Below are positions 54,892 to 64,000 of a stretch of 64,000 bases of DNA, in pieces (the stretch's first letter is position 1; each line of letters starts with the position of its first letter). Source of the stretch: Fulvivirga maritima (GTDB lineage Bacteria > Bacteroidota > Bacteroidia > Cytophagales > Cyclobacteriaceae); the NCBI RefSeq assembly GCF_021389955.1, contig NZ_CP089980.1, positions 929,501-993,500 on the forward strand, written 5' to 3'. The notes under the pieces were generated by a model. That model was not told the origin of the DNA, made no database searches, and saw nothing but the letters and a program-made list of their open reading frames with translations. The position numbers and the translations under genes were made by a program.

Positions 54892-57232
54892 TCTTTAAAA
54901 TATCCATTATCAAACCTTCGTTTTCTTGCTCTAAAGCTAATATCTCTGCACTCACCTCTTCCAAGCTCCGTAACGGCTTGTGTTGGTAGAAGTACTTGTT
55001 AAAGCTGATTTCATAGCCAATTTTGGTTTTGTCTAGATCAATCCAGGCTTCTTCCACATGTGGCTTTACTTCTCGCAAGAAATACTCGTGAATGTTTTCG
55101 GCTAAAGGCACACTTTCACTGTCACGCAGGTCGGTTTGGTTATCGTAAATGATGTATTCGTCTTTTTTACCACTTGGGTAGTAGCCGTAATCAGGCAGTT
55201 GTGCTACGGTGCAATCTAAATGGTGCAGAAGTTGGTCGAGCTTATCGCTATTAAGTTTCTGGGTTTTCTTAATCACCTTTTTGGCTGTTTCGTCATACCA
55301 ACTCACGGTTTGTAGAATAGCATTCTTCTCGGAGGCAGATAGTTTGCTTTTCCTTGCTTTTAGTTCATCATCTACTAATTTGGTAAACACATTAAAGTCA
55401 TTGTATTCATCGGTGCCAATAGCCTTCATGAGTTGCCGGGCAGTTTCCAATAGGGCCTTTTGCTTTTTCCATGTGGCAGCAGCTGTAAGTGTTTTACGCT
55501 TTTTAGCGTTCATATCCAGGTCGTTTTTCTCACACCAATCCAAGATTTCTTTTTCAATGGATTTCAAATCTGAATACACTTTTTCACCAAAAGTTTCATA
55601 GGCCCATTGCATGGGTTCCTTCAATGTTTTGTCAAAGCGCAATTCAGCAATGCGTTCTGCCGTAAATTGAGCTTTTAGTCTGGCAGGGCGGTCAATGGTA
55701 ACTTTGTAATAACCAAAATCGGAGTTGTTAAATACTTTGGCAGCCAAGCCATCTTCGCCTTGTCGTTCAATCGTCTCAAAATTGGTATTGGCCTGTTGAA
55801 TTTCTTTGATATGGAAGGATGTCAGCTCACAATTCTTGTTGCCTAGGTTCTTGCGCAGTTTGGCATATCGTTGCGAGGCATCAATCAGTAATACTTTCCC
55901 TTTTCGCTTCGCTTCTTTGCTGTTATGCAATAACCAGATATACGTGGTAATGCCTGTATTGTAAAAAAGGTTATTGGGAAGCTGTATAATACAGTCTAAC
56001 AAATCATTTTCTATAATGTATCTTCTGATATTGCTTTCACCACTACCTGCATCACCCGTAAACAAGCTGGAGCCATTATGTACCGAAGCAATTCGAGAGC
56101 CTATAATACTTTGACTTGTCGGCTTCATTTTATTCACCATCTCCATCAAAAAGAGTAATTGCCCGTCAGAAGAACGTGGCGTAGCATCCACCTCTTCAGC
56201 ATTGCCCCAATAATCTTTTAATGAAATTTGAAAACGGGGGTCAATAATGTCTTTACCATCTTTGATGTATTTCACCTCACTGCTCCAAGACTTTCCATAT
56301 GGAGGGTTAGACAGCATAAAATCAAACGTATGACCTGAAAACTCATCTGTAGATAGCGTAGAACCAACTCTGATATTTTCGGGGTTGTTCCCCTTAATCA
56401 TCATATCAGACTTACAAATGGCATAGGTTTCATCATTAATTTCCTTGCCGTACAGGTAGACATCACCCATAGCACGAATGGCTCCTTTTTCATCTTTAAT
56501 GAAATTCTGAGATTCGGTAAGCATTCCACCCGAGCCGCAAGCTGGGTCGTAAATTGTCATAACAGGCGGTAATTGATCTTTGATAGGATCAAAAACAATA
56601 TGCGTCATTAAGTCAATTACCTCACGTGGCGTAAAGTGCTCGCCAGCCTCTTCGTTATTTTCTTCGTTAAATTTTCGAATCAGTTCCTCAAACACATACC
56701 CCATTCCTAAATTAGAAAGCGGTGGTAATTTTCTACCTTCAGGGTCTTCCTTTTCAAAGGGAGTCAGGTTAATGTGCGGTGAGGTAAATTTCTCCAACAC
56801 ATCCAATAGCACATCTTTGGTAGCCATGTGTCGGATCTGGCTCTTGAGTTTAAACTTATCTATAATCTCTTTAACATTAGGACTAAAGCCATTGAGATAA
56901 TCCTCAAAGTTAGCCTGGAGAATCTGTTGACTATTAGTGGCTGTGTCATACAAACGCTGCAGTGTCCATTCACTGGTATTATAGAATACGTACCCACTAG
57001 CATCCCTCAGCCCCGTCTCATCCCATTCGGTAAAACCGGCCTCATCTCGCTGAAAAGCAAGCTCTTCCATCACTGCCTCCTTAGTAGGTTCTAGCAAAGC
57101 ATCCAGTCTGCGCAAAACCACCATAGGCAAAATTACATCTCTGTACTTACCTCTTACATAAACATCTCTTAAGCAGTCGTCCGCAATGGACCAGATAAAA
57201 CTTATTAATCTATTGTGTACTGATTGATTCAT
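54884..57232 (-). CDS. hsdM: Type I restriction-modification methylase HsdM
   Basis: The 782-aa N6-adenine methyltransferase has SAM motif DPACGSGGML (~228-238) and catalytic motif SNPPYG (~308). The N-terminal helical HsdM_N domain (residues ~8-160) binds HsdS; 'EHFTPREVIDLM' precedes motif I. At 782 aa it is longer than the common ~500-aa form, with a C-terminal extension (about 530-780) containing coiled-coil helices. First gene of the operon; about 900 bp of non-coding DNA lies upstream. Confidence 0.95.
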   Translation of the reverse strand: MNQSVHNRLISFIWSIADDCLRDVYVRGKYRDVILPMVVLRRLDALLEPTKEAVMEELAFQRDEAGFTEWDETGLRDASGYVFYNTSEWTLQRLYDTATNSQQILQANFEDYLNGFSPNVKEIIDKFKLKSQIRHMATKDVLLDVLEKFTSPHINLTPFEKEDPEGRKLPPLSNLGMGYVFEELIRKFNEENNEEAGEHFTPREVIDLMTHIVFDPIKDQLPPVMTIYDPACGSGGMLTESQNFIKDEKGAIRAMGDVYLYGKEINDETYAICKSDMMIKGNNPENIRVGSTLSTDEFSGHTFDFMLSNPPYGKSWSSEVKYIKDGKDIIDPRFQISLKDYWGNAEEVDATPRSSDGQLLFLMEMVNKMKPTSQSIIGSRIASVHNGSSLFTGDAGSGESNIRRYIIENDLLDCIIQLPNNLFYNTGITTYIWLLHNSKEAKRKGKVLLIDASQRYAKLRKNLGNKNCELTSFHIKEIQQANTNFETIERQGEDGLAAKVFNNSDFGYYKVTIDRPARLKAQFTAERIAELRFDKTLKEPMQWAYETFGEKVYSDLKSIEKEILDWCEKNDLDMNAKKRKTLTAAATWKKQKALLETARQLMKAIGTDEYNDFNVFTKLVDDELKARKSKLSASEKNAILQTVSWYDETAKKVIKKTQKLNSDKLDQLLHHLDCTVAQLPDYGYYPSGKKDEYIIYDNQTDLRDSESVPLAENIHEYFLREVKPHVEEAWIDLDKTKIGYEISFNKYFYQHKPLRSLEEVSAEILALEQENEGLIMDILKNV

Positions 57233-58140
57233 GTTGCCAATAACTATAAATAAAATTTTCCCTATTTACAATGAAATAATGATCTGCAATTTACTGTAAA
57301 CACATCAAATTAGGGTTTCCCAAACAGCTCTAAAGATAAGGCCATTGAGTTCTTATAATTAGGCTAATCTAATAAATTTTTGATGTTTCTTATATTGGTG
57401 CCGTTATTACATTTTTAGGATATTGTTTACAATCCTCAGGCTAAATAAGTTACTAAATGCTTCATAAGCAAGACCGCTTATCCCATACCAAGCTATAAGA
57501 GCTTATAACCTTTTTACTTGTGAAATGACTCCAAATACGAATAGGATTTTTCCCCTCCCCGAGTTCCGAGGGAGCGGCCTTTACAAAAGGGCAGTCAAGA
57601 TCAAATGTATACATTTGTACATCTTGCTCATTCGTAAAAAGCTTACCAATATATAAAACTGAGGTTCCTTTAATTATCTAAAAAAGCCTATCAAATTTTC
57701 AGTGCTCTTACCTCTTAATGGCCTTGACTATTTGAAGGAAGGTTCTGTCAAGGGCAGCTCGGGCAGGTGGAGCCATGGTGCTGTTTATATACCCTTGACA
57801 GGTTCTTTCTGAAAATAAAACTTTGCTAGGAAGTGGAGGTGATGGGGTCAACACATTTAGTAGTTAGTCTAATAAGTGCTTCGGTCGCTAGCTATGCGAT
57901 TACCGGGGTTTGGCAATAGGTAAGGGTAGAACTTGTCCGGGAAGAAGGTGTGTTGGCTTTATAGTTCTTCTCTTACCGCGGGTTCCGAAGGCTGCTGAAT
58001 GGAGGCACGGAATGAAGCGGCTAGAGGATAAGGGCTCTATTTAAATTTTGCCTTATAAAATCCTTACCATCTTCCCCCATACTTGTGAAGAAAGTATTGC
58101 AGTTCTCAACATATTAGTATGACGACTAAACGCAAATATT
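57233..58140. other. Non-coding region between the R-M operon and the HTH gene
   Basis: About 900 bp with no convincing gene on either strand. It separates divergent units and must carry both promoters. It contains the inverted repeat CTGTCAAGGG / CCCTTGACAG at 57745-57801 and a GC-richer stretch (57840-58040) with no reading frame. No integrase or attachment site was identified. Confidence 0.6.
57745..57801. repeat. 10-bp perfect inverted repeat
   Basis: CTGTCAAGGG at 57745-57754 and CCCTTGACAG at 57792-57801 face each other across 37 bp; flanks extend the similarity slightly (GGTT before the first arm, GGTTC after the second). Possible operator or hairpin; the nearest genes are hsdM and the HTH gene at 58141. 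Confidence 0.5.
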
Positions 58141-58425
58141 ATGGCAACCAAAATTATCACCACAGACGATCTAAGAGAATTTAAACTTGAACTAATCGAT
58201 GAGTTTAAAAAGATTTTGAAAGAGCATGCCGGAACACCTGTAAAAAAATGGCTCAGATCTCCAGAGGTAAGGACCATGCTACACATTTCGCCAGGCACAT
58301 TGCAAAACCTAAGGATGAACGGCACTCTACCATTCACTAAAATAGGCGGAGTTCTATATTATGATTACCAGGATATTCATAAAATGCTAACGGAAAATAG
58401 AGTTCAAAATAGAGGGGCATTTTAA
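58141..58425 (+). CDS. Small helix-turn-helix protein (excisionase/MerR-like HTH_17)
   Basis: The 94-aa protein has an N-terminal helix (DLREFKLELIDEFKKIL) and a winged-helix domain 'WLRSPEVRTMLHISPGTLQNLRMNGTLPFTKIGGVLYY', the pattern of HTH_17/excisionase-like proteins common in Bacteroidota mobile and regulatory loci. It stands alone next to the R-M operon on the opposite strand; a role in regulating it or as residue of a mobile element is possible. Confidence 0.85.
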   Translation: MATKIITTDDLREFKLELIDEFKKILKEHAGTPVKKWLRSPEVRTMLHISPGTLQNLRMNGTLPFTKIGGVLYYDYQDIHKMLTENRVQNRGAF

Positions 58426-58602
58426 TTCTATCCGAGAACAGTAAATCAAAGAAATGTAATAAAATTTCGAAATGACGTAATGAACTAAACTAGCCTCCCA
58501 CTGTTACATTGCTGGTTGTTAGTTATTATTTACACACTTTTTGTCCCCGCTTAGCCCTGTGTCTACTGAAAATTTAGCAACAAATTACTAAGCTCTTTAA
58601 TC

Positions 58603-59163
58603 ATGAGAATTTACATCAAATATATGGTGAGTCTACGCTGCAAAATGCTGGTGAAAGAGGAGTTGAAAAATCTCGGGCTGCATGCTGTAATAGTAGAATT
58701 GGGTATGGTAGAGATTTTGGAAAATATACCTTCAGACCAGCTACATAAACTAACTCAGGCTTTAAGAAAATCTGGGCTGGAAGTAATGGATGATAAAAAA
58801 AGTATCATTATCGAAAGGATCAAGAATGTAATAACTGAAATGATCCACTATTCGGATACTCTGCCTAAGGTCAATTATTCTGATTATATAGCTGAAAAAT
58901 TAAATTATGATTATACTTATCTATCCAATATATTTTCGGAGGTAAAGGGCATTACTATTCAGCAATATATCATCATGCATAAGATTGAAAAAGTCAAAGA
59001 ACTATTACTTTATGATGAACTTAATCTAACTGAAATTTCATATCGTCTTCACTATAGCAGTGTGGCACATTTATCTAATCAATTTAAAAAAATTACGGGC
59101 CTTACCCCTACATTTTATAAAAGTCTGAAATTAAAGCGAAAAGGCAACCTGGAAGATCTGTGA
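58603..59163 (+). CDS. AraC-family transcriptional regulator
   Basis: The C-terminal ~80 of 186 residues hold two helix-turn-helix units of AraC type: 'YTYLSNIFSEVKGITIQQYIIMHKIEKVKELL' and LTEISYRLHYSSVAHLSNQFKKITGLTP. The N-terminal ~95 residues form a small ferredoxin-like domain (CKMLVKEELKNLGLHAVIVELGMVEIL) also seen in Bacteroidota AraC proteins. It probably controls itself or the beta-barrel gene 95 bp downstream. Confidence 0.92.
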   Translation: MRIYIKYMVSLRCKMLVKEELKNLGLHAVIVELGMVEILENIPSDQLHKLTQALRKSGLEVMDDKKSIIIERIKNVITEMIHYSDTLPKVNYSDYIAEKLNYDYTYLSNIFSEVKGITIQQYIIMHKIEKVKELLLYDELNLTEISYRLHYSSVAHLSNQFKKITGLTPTFYKSLKLKRKGNLEDL

Positions 59164-59257
59164 TATATGCAACTCCATTATAAAACATTGTAATTATTTA
59201 ATATTAATTGCTGGTATCTTCATTTACTTGTTTTGACTCATTTTTAAAATTTAAGTA

Positions 59258-59902
59258 ATGAAGAAAATTATTTTATTGGCCATGTTTATCCTTTTATTAG
59301 GAGCCGCTGGCAATGCCCAGGGAAATACAGACTATTCATGGGGGAAATTTAAAGTAGGTTTTAAGGTAGGTGCAAACTATTCAAATGTATATAATGCTCA
59401 TGGTGAGTTATTTACCTCAAGGCCCAATAGCGGATTGGCACTGGGTATCTTTATAGAGGCACCCTTAAGTGAAACTGTTGGCTTACAGCCGGAAATATTA
59501 TACTCCAGAAAGGGCTTTGAAGCTGAAGGTATTTTAATGAATGCTGTCTATCTCCTTTCCAGAAACACCAGCTACATTGATTTCCCCATATTTCTTTCTA
59601 TAAAAGTTACTGATGCCTTAACTCTACTTATAGGTCCTCAATTTTCATATCTTTTAAAACAACAAAATAACTTTAATGATGCCGAAATGACCGATTTACA
59701 AATCCAGGCTTTTAATAATGAAAAAATCAAGACAAGTAATTTAGGTTTTTCCACTGGTATTGATTTTAGGTTAAAGCACATTCTTTTGGCTCCCAGAGCC
59801 TCCATTGACGTTTCTAATAATAATGGAAATCATACCGAAACACCCACCTACAAGAATTTTTATTTTCAATTAACTGCCGGCTATTTCATAGCAACTAATT
59901 AA
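59258..59902 (+). CDS. Outer-membrane beta-barrel protein (PorT-like)
   Basis: The 214-aa protein has a Sec signal peptide (MKKIILLAMFILLLGAAGNAQ) followed by alternating amphipathic strands beginning FKVGFKVGANYSNVYN, ending with an aromatic residue pattern (YFQLTAGYFIATN). It matches the small OMP_b-brl_2 barrels of Bacteroidota, with 'GLQPEILYSRKGFEA' as a typical internal motif. Function unknown. Confidence 0.9.
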   Translation: MKKIILLAMFILLLGAAGNAQGNTDYSWGKFKVGFKVGANYSNVYNAHGELFTSRPNSGLALGIFIEAPLSETVGLQPEILYSRKGFEAEGILMNAVYLLSRNTSYIDFPIFLSIKVTDALTLLIGPQFSYLLKQQNNFNDAEMTDLQIQAFNNEKIKTSNLGFSTGIDFRLKHILLAPRASIDVSNNNGNHTETPTYKNFYFQLTAGYFIATN

Positions 59903-59929
59903 ATATTAAATACATCAAACTAACCATAT

Positions 59930-60706
59930 ATGAGCATATCTGTAGAAAAAAGGAAAGAACAAAAACCTCACCTAAGTAGTATTGAAAAAAAACACCAGGA
60001 TGAAATCCGTGAAATAATGAATGACAACGCAAAGTTCATTTCTATTTTAGCGCATGATTTAAGAGAACCATTTAGCACCACTATCAGCCTATTGTCTATG
60101 CTAAAAGAGAATAGGCATGATTATGATAAAGAAGCAATAAAAAAAATCATAACCATGGCATCTTCTTCGGCTGAAGGCGCCTTAATTCTTCTAGACAATC
60201 TTTTACACTGGGTTGTTTCCCAACAAGGTGGAAAAAGATTTAATCCTATTGACATTAACTTGCAGCAGTTAATATCAGTAGAAATTGCTAACCTTGGTTT
60301 TCTGATAGGACAAAAAAAAATAACTATTACTCAATCCGTCCCTAAAGACATACCCCTTCTTGCAGACCTGAATATGCTCAAAGCCATCATAAGAAACTTG
60401 ACTGGCAATGCCATTAAGTTTACTCCTAAAGGGGGGACTATAGATATTAGTGCTTTGATGTGCCGCTCCTATGTTCAGGTAATCATAAAAGATAACGGTG
60501 TAGGCATATCATTAAAAGGGCAACGAAAACTATTTAAAAAGGAAAGCTTTTATTCTACTGATGGAACTAATAATGAGAAGGGTACTGGGTTAGGCCTTTT
60601 GATCTGTAAAGACTATGTGAAATTACATTATGGAGATATCTGGGTAAAAAGCCGCATTGGAAAGGGAGCTGAATTTATATTCACATTGAAGTTAAATCAG
60701 GAATGA
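59930..60706 (+). CDS. Histidine kinase (cytoplasmic, no membrane segment)
   Basis: The 258-aa protein is a dimerisation/phosphoacceptor domain with H-box ILAHDLREPF (His42) and an ATPase domain: N-box NLTGNAIKFTP, G1 DNGVGI, G2 GTGLGL. There is no sensor domain or membrane helix. The input must come from a partner protein. No response regulator is encoded next to it. Confidence 0.93.
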   Translation: MSISVEKRKEQKPHLSSIEKKHQDEIREIMNDNAKFISILAHDLREPFSTTISLLSMLKENRHDYDKEAIKKIITMASSSAEGALILLDNLLHWVVSQQGGKRFNPIDINLQQLISVEIANLGFLIGQKKITITQSVPKDIPLLADLNMLKAIIRNLTGNAIKFTPKGGTIDISALMCRSYVQVIIKDNGVGISLKGQRKLFKKESFYSTDGTNNEKGTGLGLLICKDYVKLHYGDIWVKSRIGKGAEFIFTLKLNQE

Positions 60707-60826
60707 GGGTTTTCATAATCTGTGAATTATGTAAAACTACCACCTATTCTTGTAACGAACTAGACAGTGCTTGTAGGTATATTTGTCAAACAAGACAATT
60801 ACTAACAAAGATAATATCACGACTTC

Positions 60827-60952
60827 ATGGAAAAAGCTAACACCGATACCGGCAATTGGATTAACCAAAGTAAACTTTTAAAAGAAAAGCATCCACAGCT
60901 AAAAATAAAGAATAGGAAGTTGAACCAGATAAGAAGGAAGTCATCTTTTTAA
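60827..60952 (+). CDS. Very small possible protein (41 aa)
   Basis: ATG at 60827, 41 codons. The N-terminal part (GNWINQSKLLKEKHPQL) recalls the start of CsbD-like stress proteins, which run GNW...KGKLKEK, but the remainder is basic and does not continue the family. It may be a truncated CsbD-like gene or a chance frame. Confidence 0.25.
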   Translation: MEKANTDTGNWINQSKLLKEKHPQLKIKNRKLNQIRRKSSF

Positions 60953-61078
60953 AAAAATAAATCTAAATAATAAGCAACTAATTAACCTGCCGTAATGAAG
61001 AAAGAGATGGATTTTCTGTCTTTTTCTTCTTTTTCTAACGGACAATATTACCATCATTTCTAATACCAACAATAGTCT

Positions 61079-61261
61079 ATGAAAATTGAAAATAAGTTCG
61101 ATGAAGGAGCAGTGGTTTATCAAAAAATTAACCCGTCTGTAAAATTGATAGTCAGACGTTATTTACACCGGATTTACTATTGCAAATTCCAAGATGATCC
61201 AGAAAGGAAAGAGCTGGCGCTTTTTGAAAGAGAATTGACCGATAAGCCTAATTTCAAGTGA
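61079..61261 (+). CDS. Small conserved hypothetical protein (60 aa)
   Basis: The 60-aa protein (core 'VVYQKINPSVKLIVRRYLHRIYYC', ending in 'ELTDKPNF') is basic and aromatic with no membrane segment. Short proteins of this pattern occur in Bacteroidota. It ends with TGA overlapping the GTG start of the next gene (GTGA), so it is translationally coupled to the glycosyltransferase. Confidence 0.65.
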   Translation: MKIENKFDEGAVVYQKINPSVKLIVRRYLHRIYYCKFQDDPERKELALFERELTDKPNFK

Positions 61262-63570
61262 TTAATCCTTTATGTCAACAACCTAAGCCTGAAACATCAC
61301 CTCACCAATTTCAACATGGATTTAAGCCAAAACATATGAAAATTGCCTATATAAGCACTTATTTGCCACGGGAATGTGGTATAGGCACTTTCACCCACGA
61401 TCTCATGCGTTCCATGCTACAACATGCCAATGAAAAAAATGATAATGAAGGTTTTATTGTAGCTTTAAATGATCATAATCAGGAGTACACCTACCCATCT
61501 GAAGTGAAACTGGTAATTCATCAGGAACAGCAGGCAGATTATCTTGAAGCGGCCAACTTCATCAACCTCAGCGGAGCTGACATATGCATATTGGAGCATG
61601 AATTTGGAATTTTTGGAGGACAAAGTGGCGTGCATATATTGCCTCTGATCCACCGTTTAAAAATTCCGCTCATTGTCACCTTGCATACTATCCTGGAAGC
61701 ACCTTCTTATAATGAAAAGGCAGTATTGAAGGAAGTCTGTAAAATGGCTAATCATATAGTAGTAATGAGTCATAAGGCTATTACTTTTCTTTCCAAAATA
61801 TATCAAGTTCCAAAAGAGAAAATATCATTAATAGAACATGGGGTACCTGATATCCATTATGACAAGGTTCAGGCCAGAAGAGAATTCAAACTGGTAGAAA
61901 AGAAGGTTTTATTGACTTTTGGCTTCATCAGCCGCAATAAAGGTATTGAAACCGTTATAAGAGCTTTACCAAAAATAATAGCTCACTACCCTAACACACA
62001 GTATATTATTCTGGGTAAAACCCATCCCAATATTATCAGACAATCCGGTGAAGAATATCGAAATTTTCTGCAGCTGTTAGTAAAAAATCTAAATCTTACT
62101 AATCACGTAATCTTTTTAAACGAATTTATAGATCAGAAAGAGCTCTTTAAATACCTGGAAGCCTGTGATATTTACATCACCCCCTATCTTAATGAAGCAC
62201 AGATCACCAGCGGAACCCTTTCTTATGCTATGGGCGCCGGCTGTGCGGTTATCTCAACTCCTTATTGGCACGCATCTGAATTATTGGACAATGGAAGAGG
62301 CAGACTTTTCAATTTTAATAATTCCGACATGCTTGCAGATATCCTCCAGGAATTGATGGATAACCCCGAGCAATTAAAGGAAATTCAAAAAAGATCTTCG
62401 GAATATGGCGAAAAGATAACCTGGCCCAAAATTGGAGCTAGGTATATTCAACTTGCGGAAAGGATAATATCAGAACCTCTGGAATTAACCCCTAAAAAGG
62501 AAACAATTGTAGATCCTTTGCTGCTTCCGCCATTTTCTCTGTCACATATCAAACGGCTGACTGATGATACAGGAATAATACAGCACGCAAAATTCGGTAT
62601 TCCTAACCTGAAAGAAGGCTACTGTCTTGACGATAATTCAAGGGCATTACTTATGGTATTAATGGCTTACAAGCAAAAAAAGGACTCGCTTGCTCTGGAG
62701 TTATCGCCTATATATCTTAGTTATATACATTATATGCAAAACAGTGATGGAACCTTCAGGAACTTCCTAAGCTTTAATCGCAATTTTATGGATGAAGTTG
62801 GGTCAGAAGATTCCTTTGGAAGAACCATCTGGGCGTTGGGCTTTTTATTGGGCAATGCCCCCAATGACGCTTATTATCAAACCGGCAGGCTCATTTTTTT
62901 TGATGCCGCCCCTAACTTTGAGAAGTTAAAATCAATCAGAAGCATTGCCAATACTATGATCGGCATTTGTTATTATCTAAAAACCAACATGTCCGATGAT
63001 AGCATGACAGAAAGATTAAGGAAAATGTCCTTTATTTTAATAAATCATTTTGATGATAACAGTACTTCTGAATGGAAATGGTTTGAATCTTTATTGGCCT
63101 ATGATAACGGTATATTGCCACTTGCCCTGCTTCATGCTGCAGAAATTCTCAATGATGATAAAGTAACTGCTACGGCATTAGCATCCATGAACTTTCTCAC
63201 AGAGGTGACATTGAAAGATGGTTATTTATCCATTGTGGGAAACAAGAATTGGTATGAAAAAAATGGTCCAAGGTCTACCTATGCTCAACAACCTATTGAT
63301 GCCCTGGCCATGATTTTAATGTATCACCAAGCCTTTCTATTGACCAGAGATAAAGACTATCTTAACAAAATGTTCACCTGCTATATGTGGTTTCTGGGAG
63401 AAAATGATTTACGGATGAGTCTTTATGATTTTGAGACCAAAGGATGCTGTGATGGTTTTGAAAACTATGGAGTAAATAGAAACCAAGGGGCGGAGAGTTC
63501 GCTAGCTTACCTGATATCACACCTTACCATATTACAAGCTTATGAGGAATTTTATAAACTTGATGAATGA
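61258..63570 (+). CDS. GT4 glycosyltransferase with C-terminal alpha/alpha-toroid domain
   Basis: The first ~415 of 770 residues are a GT-B family 4 transferase (MKIAYISTYLPRECGIGTFTHDL; 'LLTFGFISRNKGIETVIRALP'; donor-site region 'SGTLSYAMGAGCAVISTPYWHASELL'). Residues ~430-765 are a repeat of helical hairpins ('CLDDNSRALLMVLMAY', 'DSFGRTIWALGFLLG') like a six-hairpin glycosidase fold. The frame opens at a GTG overlapping the upstream TGA; the ATG at 61336 (MKIAYIST) is an equally likely start. Such proteins occur in Bacteroidota glycan loci. It overlaps the next gene by 4 nt (ATGA). Confidence 0.88.
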   Translation: MINPLCQQPKPETSPHQFQHGFKPKHMKIAYISTYLPRECGIGTFTHDLMRSMLQHANEKNDNEGFIVALNDHNQEYTYPSEVKLVIHQEQQADYLEAANFINLSGADICILEHEFGIFGGQSGVHILPLIHRLKIPLIVTLHTILEAPSYNEKAVLKEVCKMANHIVVMSHKAITFLSKIYQVPKEKISLIEHGVPDIHYDKVQARREFKLVEKKVLLTFGFISRNKGIETVIRALPKIIAHYPNTQYIILGKTHPNIIRQSGEEYRNFLQLLVKNLNLTNHVIFLNEFIDQKELFKYLEACDIYITPYLNEAQITSGTLSYAMGAGCAVISTPYWHASELLDNGRGRLFNFNNSDMLADILQELMDNPEQLKEIQKRSSEYGEKITWPKIGARYIQLAERIISEPLELTPKKETIVDPLLLPPFSLSHIKRLTDDTGIIQHAKFGIPNLKEGYCLDDNSRALLMVLMAYKQKKDSLALELSPIYLSYIHYMQNSDGTFRNFLSFNRNFMDEVGSEDSFGRTIWALGFLLGNAPNDAYYQTGRLIFFDAAPNFEKLKSIRSIANTMIGICYYLKTNMSDDSMTERLRKMSFILINHFDDNSTSEWKWFESLLAYDNGILPLALLHAAEILNDDKVTATALASMNFLTEVTLKDGYLSIVGNKNWYEKNGPRSTYAQQPIDALAMILMYHQAFLLTRDKDYLNKMFTCYMWFLGENDLRMSLYDFETKGCCDGFENYGVNRNQGAESSLAYLISHLTILQAYEEFYKLDE

Positions 63571-64000
63571 GGGTAGCAATTCTTTCACCCATAGCCTGGA
63601 GAACACCACCAAAAAACTATGGCCCTTGGGAACAGGTGGCCTCAAATATTGCAGAAGGCTTAAACGCCAGGGGAGTTGATGTAACTTTATTTGCCACCGC
63701 AGATGCTATTACCACAGGCAAATTACAATTTGCCTGTGAGAGACCCTATGCCGAAGACCCCCATCTAGACCCAAAGGTAGGGGAATGCCTACACATCAGC
63801 CATCTGATGGAAATGGCTGAACAATTCGATATTATTCATAATCATTTTGACTTTCTTCCGCTTACGTATTCCAGCCTCATAAATACTCCGATGGTTACTA
63901 CCATACATGGTTTTTCTTCCCAGAAGATCATGCCTGTTTATAAGAAATATAATTCCTCTACCTCCTATATTTCCATTTCTAATGCAGACCGGCATCCTGA
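63567..64000 (+). CDS. GT4 glycosyltransferase, partial (runs off window)
   Basis: The ATG at 63567 overlaps the previous stop. The first ~144 codons read MRVAILSPIAWRTPP...PWEQVASNIAEGLNARGVDVTLF, the typical N-terminal acceptor domain of family 4 GT-B enzymes, with 'FDIIHNHFDFLPLTYSSLI' and VTTIHGFS. The catalytic half is beyond the window. Coupled to the 770-aa glycosyltransferase, so both should build the same glycan. Confidence 0.85.
   Translation, partial: MRVAILSPIAWRTPPKNYGPWEQVASNIAEGLNARGVDVTLFATADAITTGKLQFACERPYAEDPHLDPKVGECLHISHLMEMAEQFDIIHNHFDFLPLTYSSLINTPMVTTIHGFSSQKIMPVYKKYNSSTSYISISNADRHP

Overview
The window is AT-rich and looks like a chromosome segment from a Bacteroidota bacterium, most likely order Cytophagales. 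The lineage call rests on protein style: two-part Rhs proteins with a DUF6443-like region and a PSP-initiated N-terminal half, long FtsX permeases of the 'RNLKKNKGYTFIN' type, a UpxY-like NusG paralogue, a GxxExxY protein, PorT-like beta-barrels, and TPR proteins with a C-terminal membrane helix. No rRNA, tRNA, transposase or integrase gene was recognised.

Region 1 (78-23956, all minus strand) is one long, tightly packed operon for a nonribosomal peptide. In transcription order it holds: a NusG/UpxY-type antiterminator, an FtsX/MacB-like permease, a fused chorismate lyase-AMP ligase, a free acyl carrier protein, a GT1 glycosyltransferase, an A-PCP-C synthetase, a class I methyltransferase, a HemW-like radical SAM enzyme, a C-A-PCP-C-A-PCP synthetase, a TubC-docked thioesterase, an aldo/keto reductase, an ABC exporter, a type II thioesterase and a GT2-domain protein. 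The reading I propose is that 4-hydroxybenzoate is made from chorismate, activated and loaded on the carrier protein by the fused enzyme, extended with about three amino acids, tailored (methyl, radical SAM, reduction, sugar) and exported. Three of the proteins are split by single-base frameshifts, two of them in A/T homopolymers.

Region 2 (24641-44094, minus strand) is a polymorphic-toxin locus. A secreted Rhs pair (1163 aa and 2410 aa) ends in an active C-terminal tip with its own immunity gene. Downstream lie six more orphan tip/immunity pairs plus one empty remnant. Each is headed by a near-identical repeat that encodes the same linker beginning NHWTDQY and carries a conserved hairpin. 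These cassettes lack start signals and secretion signals, so they look like a silent reservoir for swapping the tip of the full-length gene. Five immunity proteins are membrane proteins and two are lipoproteins.

Region 3 (45106-46692, plus) has a tiny lipoprotein and a TPR membrane protein, preceded by about 1 kb of non-coding DNA with a possible structured element.

Region 4 (46721-57232, minus) is a type I restriction-modification operon (hsdM, GxxExxY, hsdS, hsdR) with three translationally coupled genes inserted between hsdS and hsdR: a DUF262 protein, an AAA ATPase with a DUF3696-like tail, and an unrecognised 243-aa protein. This may be a nested defence module.

Region 5 (58141-64000, plus) holds an HTH protein, an AraC-type regulator, an outer-membrane beta-barrel, a histidine kinase, small proteins and two overlapping glycosyltransferase genes, the last running off the window.
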